A stretch of DNA of 64,000 bases from assembly GCA_002923315.1 (NCBI GenBank), contig BEHM01000004.1, positions 31,906 to 95,905 on the forward strand, in the 5' to 3' direction. Below the pieces are notes generated by a model. It was not told the DNA's origin, made no database searches, and saw only the letters and a list, made by a program, of their open reading frames with translations. Each line of letters begins with the position of its first letter. Within the stretch, counting starts at the first letter, position 1. Shown here piece by piece: positions 57,955 to 64,000 of this stretch. Origin of the DNA: a bacterium HR10. GTDB taxonomy: Bacteria > Acidobacteriota > Blastocatellia > HR10. The translations under genes and the position numbers were made by a program.

Positions 57955-59364
57955 ATGTCCGATCAGGAACTCGCTTTTCTCTCGATCCGCGAACTCGCTC
58001 GCCTCATTCGCTCCCGGCGCCTCTCGCCGGTCGAACTCACGAGGATGTATCTGGATCGACTCGAACGGCTCGGACCGAAACTTGGCGCCGTCGTCACGAT
58101 CACGCACGACGTCGCTCTGGAACAAGCCCGCCGAGCTGAACGCGAGATCATGCGCGGTCAGTATCGCGGTCTGCTGCACGGCATCCCGTACGGGGTGAAG
58201 GACCTGCTGGCGACCAAAGGTATCCCCACCACCTGGGGCGCTGCGCCATATCGGGATCAGATTTTCGACTACGACGCGACAGTGGTGCGCCGCCTGCAAC
58301 GCGCCGGCGCTGTGCTCGTCGCGAAACTCGCAATGGTGGAGCTGGCCGGAGGCATGGGCTATAACACGGCCGATGCTTCCTTCACGGGACCGGGACGCAC
58401 GCCCTGGAATCTCGAGTACTGGAGTGGAGGGTCCTCCTCGGGGTCCGGAGCAGCCGTCGCCGCTGGGCTCGTCGCCTTTGCCATCGGCTCGGAGACTTCG
58501 GGTTCGATTCTGACGCCCGCGGCTTTCTGCGGCATCTCGGGCCTGCGTCCGACCTACGGACTGGTGAGCCGATACGGCGCCATGGCGCTGTGCTGGACGC
58601 TCGATAAACTCGGCCCCATGTGTCGAACGGCTGACGATTGCGGGATCGTGCTCGCCGCGATCTCCGGCAAAGATCCGAAGGACCCTTCGAGCGTGGCTCG
58701 ACGATTCACCTATTCGACTCCCCTCCTGCCCACGCGACGTCTGCGAGTGGGCATCGTCCGAGGCGCGCTCGAACGCGTGCAACCTGAAGTGCGGAAGAAT
58801 TTCGAGGACGCCGTCGAAGTCCTCAAGAAATACGCCACCGTGGATCCTGACGTCGCGCTGCCGGATCTCCCCTACGGACAGGTCGTCGGGATCATCGTCA
58901 ATGCGGAGGGCGCGAGCGCCTTCCGCGATCTGATCGAGAGCGGGCGTCTGGCGGAATTGCAGAATCCGCGCGATCGGATCGGGGGATACGCGGGGATGAC
59001 CGTTCTGGCCGTAGATTATCTGCAGGCTCAACGCGTTCGCGTGCACATTCGTCGTGCACTCGATGAGGTGCTCTCCCGATACGATGCGCTGATCGCGCCC
59101 ACGCGGGCGACTGTCGCCTATCCTATCGGCCTGGAATTCGAACGCGCCTACCCGGGCACCGGTGGCGGGCCACCGCTCATCCCAGCCGGCAATGCCGCGG
59201 GCGTTCCAGCGCTCTCCATCCCCAATGGTTTCGGGCAAGCGGGATTACCGACAGCGCTTCAACTGATGGGTCGCGCTTTCAGCGAAGCGACCCTCATCGC
59301 GCTGGCCAATGCGTACCAGCGAGAGACCGATTGGCATCGGAAGCGCCCACCGCTTCAGGCGTGA
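57955..59364 (+). CDS. amidase (amidase-signature / GatA-like)
   Basis: GIPYGVKDLLATKGIPTTWGA, WSGGSSSGSGAAVAAGLVAFAIGSETSGSILTPAAFCGI; no signal peptide seen. Confidence 0.94.
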   Translation: MSDQELAFLSIRELARLIRSRRLSPVELTRMYLDRLERLGPKLGAVVTITHDVALEQARRAEREIMRGQYRGLLHGIPYGVKDLLATKGIPTTWGAAPYRDQIFDYDATVVRRLQRAGAVLVAKLAMVELAGGMGYNTADASFTGPGRTPWNLEYWSGGSSSGSGAAVAAGLVAFAIGSETSGSILTPAAFCGISGLRPTYGLVSRYGAMALCWTLDKLGPMCRTADDCGIVLAAISGKDPKDPSSVARRFTYSTPLLPTRRLRVGIVRGALERVQPEVRKNFEDAVEVLKKYATVDPDVALPDLPYGQVVGIIVNAEGASAFRDLIESGRLAELQNPRDRIGGYAGMTVLAVDYLQAQRVRVHIRRALDEVLSRYDALIAPTRATVAYPIGLEFERAYPGTGGGPPLIPAGNAAGVPALSIPNGFGQAGLPTALQLMGRAFSEATLIALANAYQRETDWHRKRPPLQA

Positions 59365-59401
59365 ACTCCCGCCACAGGGGGGGGAAGCGGAGTGCCCCCC
59401 T

Positions 59402-59872
59402 TCACGCCACCTCAGAGAATGCCGCGACCGTTGGCTCGCTCAACCGCAGGAAATCGGCCATGCGCATCCGAATCGAATCCGTATGCGTCCCCGCATTGAA
59501 GACGATCTCCTCATCCTGCATCAAAGGCTCGGCCACATAGACGGGAAGGCCGTAGAGATTGCCGAAAATCGGCATCGCTCCGATCTCGCAATCCGGGAAG
59601 AGGTCTTTGAACTCCGCCTCCGTGGCCAGGCGAACGTCGGTGGCTCCGACGATTTCGGCGAATCGCGCCAGATCCACCTTGTGATGTGCGGGCAGCACGG
59701 CCATCACGAACCGATCATCGGCCTTGAGGATCACCGCCTTCGCCATCTCGCGGCCCCGCACATGGAGCGCGTGGGCGATCTCCTGTGCCGTGAATGCCGG
59801 TGAGTGCGCGCAGGCGACATAGGGGACGTGATGCTCATCGAGATACTGTTTCAATCGGGCGACGACTCCCAT
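59402..59872 (-). CDS. YbaK/EbsC-family (aminoacyl-tRNA deacylase-like) protein
   Basis: HVPYVACAHSPAFTAQEIAHALHVRGREMAKAVILKADDRFVMAVLPAHHKVDLARFAEIVG, IGAMPIFGNLYGLPVYV. Confidence 0.9.
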   Translation of the reverse strand: MGVVARLKQYLDEHHVPYVACAHSPAFTAQEIAHALHVRGREMAKAVILKADDRFVMAVLPAHHKVDLARFAEIVGATDVRLATEAEFKDLFPDCEIGAMPIFGNLYGLPVYVAEPLMQDEEIVFNAGTHTDSIRMRMADFLRLSEPTVAAFSEVA

Positions 59873-59976
59873 AAGCCCCCTCCTCCACACAGTGTGCGTT
59901 CATGGGGGTCTCGTCGTGACCTTCGAGATCGCGCGAGGCACCCGCGAGGCATTGTCCCACGTGTGGAGGGTGGCGG

Positions 59977-62055
59977 TCAATCCTCGCTCGAAGGCACTTC
60001 ACCGCGCGATGCCCCCGCCGAAGCCTGGCGCTGGAAGAAGCGCTCCACGTCCTCGATCCGCGTCGTGATCGGACAGGGGGGGAGGCTCTGCAGGAAGATC
60101 GCGCCGTAGCTCTTGGTGCGAATCCGAGGGTCGAGGATCGAGAGGACGCCCACATCACTGCGGCTTCGGATCAACCGGCCCAATCCCTGCTTGAGCATGA
60201 TGACGGCCTGCGGGACGGCGTAGTCGTAGAAGGGGTCGCCCCCTTTCTGCTCGAGATATCGCTGCCGCGCGGCCACAATGGGATCGGTGGGGACGGCGAA
60301 GGGCAATCGGTCAATGATGACGCAGCTCAAGGCCTCGCCTTGCACGTCCACCCCCTGCCAGAAACTCGCCGTGGCGAAGAGCACCGAATGCGGCGTCGTG
60401 CGAAATCGAGCGAGCAGCCCTGACTTCGATCCCTGCCCTTGGACGAAACAGGGGAACGGCACGCGATGGCGAACCCGCTCGTACATCTCCGTCATCTGTT
60501 GGATCGCCGTGCAGAGGATGAAGGCGCGGCCCCGCGTCACCTGCAGCAGCTTCACGATCTCCTCGACGGCGGCTTCCGTGAACTGCGGACTCCGCGGATC
60601 CGGCATCTGAGGCGGGAGATAGAGGATCGCTTGCTCCGCGTAATCGAAATGCGAGGGGACGATCAGCTCTCGCGCCTCGCGAATACCCAGGCGGGATCGA
60701 ATGAAGTCGAAACGACCGCCGCTGGTCAACGTCGCCGACGTCAGGATGGCCGTGCGCACACGATCGAAGAGGCGTTCGGCCAGGATCTCGGAGACATCAA
60801 TGGGCGTCGCTTGAAGGAAGAGGCCCCGCCCTCGCCGCTCGTACCAGCGGACGAATCGCGGATCCTGCCCGAGAAGGATGAAGTCGAGATCAGCCCGCAC
60901 CTGCGCCGTTCGACGAATGAGCGCCTCGATCTCCTGCGGCGGATCCTTCACCATCGCCAGCGTCGTCTCCAAGAGCGAGAGGGCGTTCATCAACCCGAGC
61001 AAGCTCTCCCCAGCGCGCGTCAGCTCCAGCGCCTCTCTCGATCCCCCCTCGACGTCCGGCGCGCCTCGATCTTCGGCAGCCCCGCTCACCTCCTCCTCAG
61101 CGACGGCCGAACGGAAGAGAAAATCCGGCTCCAGCGGGTAGCGGCCCTCGGGCCGCCCATCGTTCAGGAAATGCGTCCAGAAGCTCTCGGCGCGCTGCTG
61201 CACCCGCAGACTGACGCGCATCAGCTCAGCGGCCGATGCCGTATCCGTGATCGGGAGATTCTGCACATCGCGCACCAGCTCGGCCACGCGATACGTGCTC
61301 ACCTGCGCCCCGAAATATTCGGAGGCGATCTCCTCCAACTCATGCGCCTCATCGAAGATGACGACGGCATAATCCGGGATCACCGCCCCGTACTCGTTCC
61401 CGCGCAGCGCGAGATCGGCGAAGAAGAGATGGTGATTGACGATCACGATATCGGCCTTCAGCGCCCGCTCGCGCATCCTCGTGATGAAACAGGCGTCGTA
61501 CTCCGGACACTTCTGCCCCAGACAGATCTCCGAGCGCGCGTCAATGGAGGACCAGAAGCTCAGGTTCTCCGGCACGTCCGTCAGCTCCGCCCGATCCCCG
61601 GTCTCCGACTGGAACGCCCATCGGCGAATCTCATCGAAATACTTCGCCTCCTCCAGATCGGCGAGGATGGGTTGCGTCTCGGCCCTCTTCAGGCGATAGA
61701 GGCAGACGTAGTTCGATCGGCCCTTCATGTAGGCGACGCGCAGCTTCCGCCCCAGCGCCTTCTCCAAGAAGGGGACGTCTTTGAGCAGGAGCTGCTCTTG
61801 AAGGTTCTTCGTCCCCGTGGAGATGATGACCCGTTCTGAGGCCGCGAGCGCCGGAACGAGGTACGCGAGCGTCTTCCCCGTTCCCGTCCCGGCTTCGACG
61901 AGCAGATGCCCCCCTTCGACAATGGCGCGATAGACGGCCTCGGCCATGCGAATCTGTCCGGGCCGATACTCGTACTGCGGGTGATGCCGACAGAGCAGCC
62001 CTCCTTCCCCGAAGACGTCTTCCATGAGAGCGGCCTCTTCGCTTCGTCGGCCCAT
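59977..62055 (-). CDS. ATP-dependent DNA helicase, DinG/XPD-like superfamily 2
   Basis: RPGQIRMAEAVYRAI, VEAGTGTGKTLAYLVPAL, Fe-S-type cysteines (YVCLYRL, CLGQKCPEYDACF), IFDEAHELEE, FWQGVDVQGEALSCVIIDRLPF, GRLIRS. Confidence 0.92.
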   Translation of the reverse strand: MGRRSEEAALMEDVFGEGGLLCRHHPQYEYRPGQIRMAEAVYRAIVEGGHLLVEAGTGTGKTLAYLVPALAASERVIISTGTKNLQEQLLLKDVPFLEKALGRKLRVAYMKGRSNYVCLYRLKRAETQPILADLEEAKYFDEIRRWAFQSETGDRAELTDVPENLSFWSSIDARSEICLGQKCPEYDACFITRMRERALKADIVIVNHHLFFADLALRGNEYGAVIPDYAVVIFDEAHELEEIASEYFGAQVSTYRVAELVRDVQNLPITDTASAAELMRVSLRVQQRAESFWTHFLNDGRPEGRYPLEPDFLFRSAVAEEEVSGAAEDRGAPDVEGGSREALELTRAGESLLGLMNALSLLETTLAMVKDPPQEIEALIRRTAQVRADLDFILLGQDPRFVRWYERRGRGLFLQATPIDVSEILAERLFDRVRTAILTSATLTSGGRFDFIRSRLGIREARELIVPSHFDYAEQAILYLPPQMPDPRSPQFTEAAVEEIVKLLQVTRGRAFILCTAIQQMTEMYERVRHRVPFPCFVQGQGSKSGLLARFRTTPHSVLFATASFWQGVDVQGEALSCVIIDRLPFAVPTDPIVAARQRYLEQKGGDPFYDYAVPQAVIMLKQGLGRLIRSRSDVGVLSILDPRIRTKSYGAIFLQSLPPCPITTRIEDVERFFQRQASAGASRGEVPSSED

Positions 62056-62109
62056 CGGCAGCTCCTCACCTCGGAGGGATGCTCACCGCTTCCTGCGCGC
62101 AGGAGCGCT

Positions 62110-63387
62110 TCACACTTCGCGGAGGTTGCGCAGCCGATGGGGGTAGAGCGGGAACTGTTCGGTCAACTCCCACACTTGCTGCCGCACCGCACGCTGCACC
62201 GACTCGCTCTCGGGCTGATCCAAGACCTCGGCGATCCACCGCGCGATCTTGCGCATCTCGGGCTCCTTCATCCCTCGCGTCGTGACCGCAGGCGTCCCCA
62301 AACGAATGCCGCTGGCGATCATCGGCGGTTGCGTGTCGAAGGGGATCGTGTTCTTGTTCACGGTGATCCCCGCGCGCTCCAACGCACTCTCGGCTTGCTT
62401 CCCCGTCAACCCCCGGGAGAAGACGTCCACGAGGACGAGATGCGTATCCGTCCCCCCGGAGACGATCCGATATCCCGCTCGAGCCAGCTCCTCGGCCAGC
62501 ACGCGGGCATTCTTGATCACCTGCTCCTGATAGGCGCGGAATTCGGGCTGCATGGCCTCCTTGAAGCAAACGGCCTTGGCCGCCATGATGTGAACGTGCG
62601 GCCCCCCTTGCACGCAGGGGAAGACGGCGCGATCAATCTCCCGCGCGTACTTCTCCTTGCACATGATCATGCCGGCGCGCGGGCCACGCAGCGTCTTGTG
62701 CGTCGTCGTCGTCACGAAATCGCAGCACGGGACCGGACTCGGATGCAACCCGGTCGCCACAAACCCCGCAATGTGCGCGATGTCGGCCATCACGACGGCC
62801 CCGACATCGCGGGCGATCGCCGCGATCCGCTCAAAATCAATGATGCGGGGATAGGCGCTCGCCCCACAGACGATCATCTTCGGCCGGTGCTCATGTGCCA
62901 GCCGCTCCAGCTCTTCGTAATCAATCTGCTCCGTCTCACGATGCACGCCGTAGGGGATCACCCGAAAGTACTTCCCCGAAAAGTTCAAGGGATGGCCGTG
63001 CGTCAGATGCCCTCCGTGCGAGAGGTTCATCCCGAGGATCGTGTCCCCGGGTTGCAGCATGGCGATATAGACAGCCATGTTCGCCTGCGATCCCGAATAC
63101 GGTTGCACGTTGACGTGCTCGGCCCCGAAGAGCTGCTTCGCTCGCTGGATGGCCAGCGACTCCACGACGTCCACGAATTCGCATCCCCCATAGTAGCGCC
63201 GTCCCGGATACCCCTCAGCGTATTTGTTGGTGAAGACCGACCCCATGGCCTCCAGGACCGCCTCGCTGACGAAGTTCTCCGAGGCGATCAATTCCAAGCC
63301 TCGCGCTTGCCGTTCGGTCTCCCGGAGGATGGCCTCGGCGATCTCCGGATCCACTTCGCGCAGCGCGCGCATCTGCCACTCACTCAT
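62110..63387 (-). CDS. glyA: serine hydroxymethyltransferase
   Basis: [75 protein letters not shown]. Confidence 0.97.
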   Translation of the reverse strand: MSEWQMRALREVDPEIAEAILRETERQARGLELIASENFVSEAVLEAMGSVFTNKYAEGYPGRRYYGGCEFVDVVESLAIQRAKQLFGAEHVNVQPYSGSQANMAVYIAMLQPGDTILGMNLSHGGHLTHGHPLNFSGKYFRVIPYGVHRETEQIDYEELERLAHEHRPKMIVCGASAYPRIIDFERIAAIARDVGAVVMADIAHIAGFVATGLHPSPVPCCDFVTTTTHKTLRGPRAGMIMCKEKYAREIDRAVFPCVQGGPHVHIMAAKAVCFKEAMQPEFRAYQEQVIKNARVLAEELARAGYRIVSGGTDTHLVLVDVFSRGLTGKQAESALERAGITVNKNTIPFDTQPPMIASGIRLGTPAVTTRGMKEPEMRKIARWIAEVLDQPESESVQRAVRQQVWELTEQFPLYPHRLRNLREV

Positions 63388-63462
63388 CGCCCACACTCCT
63401 TCTGCGCGTGATCTCCGCACGCTCGTGCGAGACGGAATCTTACCGCACGGCGGAGGACGCCT

Positions 63463-64000
63463 TCAAGCACGCGCGCCAGGAGAGCGCTCCGCACCGACGC
63501 GCTTTCGCTCCCGACCTCTCCCCAAATAGGCCCGGCAGAGATCCAAGAAGGCCAGGAGCGCCTCCGAGGGCGCCTCCTCCTTGAGATAAGCCAGGCCCAG
63601 CTCCCACCGGCTCTTCAACCCGCGAATGGGCAGCGCCCGCAACAGTCCCACCTGCACCTCGCGCTGAACGGTGAGCCAGGGGAGGATGCCGACGCCCAGG
63701 CCGACCTCCACCATCTTCTTGATCGCCTCGTCGCGATTCAACTCCATGACGACGTGCGGACGAACGCCCGCATGTTCGAAGAAGAGATCAATGATCCGCC
63801 GCCGATTCCCCCCGCGCTCTCCGAGAATCAACGGCTCGGAGGCCAGTTGCATGACCGTCACCTCGCGCGCTTGCGCCAGCGGATGGCTCGGCGAGACCAC
63901 CGCCACGAGCCGATCCCCATACAGCGGTTCCGTATGGACCAGCGGCGCTTCGACCGGCAGGGAGATGAGCCCGACGTCCAGCCGATGCTCCAGCAGACGA
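63463..64000 (-). CDS. LysR-family transcriptional regulator, partial (substrate-binding domain; N-terminus beyond window)
   Basis: reading frame is open through 64000: RLLEHRLDVGLISLPVEAPLVHTEPLYGDRLVAVVSPSHPLAQAREVTVMQLASEPLILGERGG...; the annotated M is an internal GTG. Confidence 0.88.
   Translation of the reverse strand, partial: RLLEHRLDVGLISLPVEAPLVHTEPLYGDRLVAVVSPSHPLAQAREVTVMQLASEPLILGERGGNRRRIIDLFFEHAGVRPHVVMELNRDEAIKKMVEVGLGVGILPWLTVQREVQVGLLRALPIRGLKSRWELGLAYLKEEAPSEALLAFLDLCRAYLGRGRERKRVGAERSPGARA

Noticed and set aside
60439-63411. 466 aa and 501 aa plus-strand ORFs
   Set aside because: Antisense to the DinG-type helicase and glyA
1-64000. CRISPR arrays, transposases, phage genes, rRNA
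   Set aside because: No regularly spaced direct repeats, no IS termini or transposase ORFs, and no rRNA-like sequence seen

Overview
This 64 kb window is a gene-dense, high-GC bacterial chromosome segment. I support about 46 protein-coding genes and see no rRNA, tRNA, CRISPR array, transposase or phage gene. Two large Oar-like TonB-dependent receptors with carboxypeptidase-regulatory N-terminal domains suggest an Acidobacteriota-like, possibly thermophilic, host; this is inference only. Housekeeping blocks include gyrA, an EF-P family gene, gltB, murA-murB-dapD-dapA-dapB, glyA and a DinG-type helicase. A roughly 16 kb co-oriented catabolic/uptake stretch (14.7-30.9 kb) carries hydrolases, an acyl-CoA ligase, a KASIII-like enzyme, MaoC, a tandem TetR regulator, two TonB receptors, ALDH and ADH. 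The strongest unusual signal is at 7689-8270 (minus): a peroxiredoxin-like gene, called as two ORFs, is interrupted by one in-frame TGA exactly at the expected peroxidatic Cys (FTGG-U-TREL). A good candidate bacterial SECIS hairpin lies immediately downstream, so it is probably a selenoprotein. It is translationally coupled to a cystathionine gamma-synthase-family gene. Other leads are a terminator abutting the dapB Shine-Dalgarno (attenuation), a tandem TetR-TetR fusion with a palindrome over the -10 of the next promoter, a Tat-signal small protein paired with a signal-less amidase, a KASIII homologue with Cys->Ser, MurA with Cys->Asp, an EF-P with no basic residue at its loop tip, a structured 5' leader before a porin gene, and a possible foreign block at 14.7-17.0 kb. 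All calls come from reading the sequence and translations; no database search was run.
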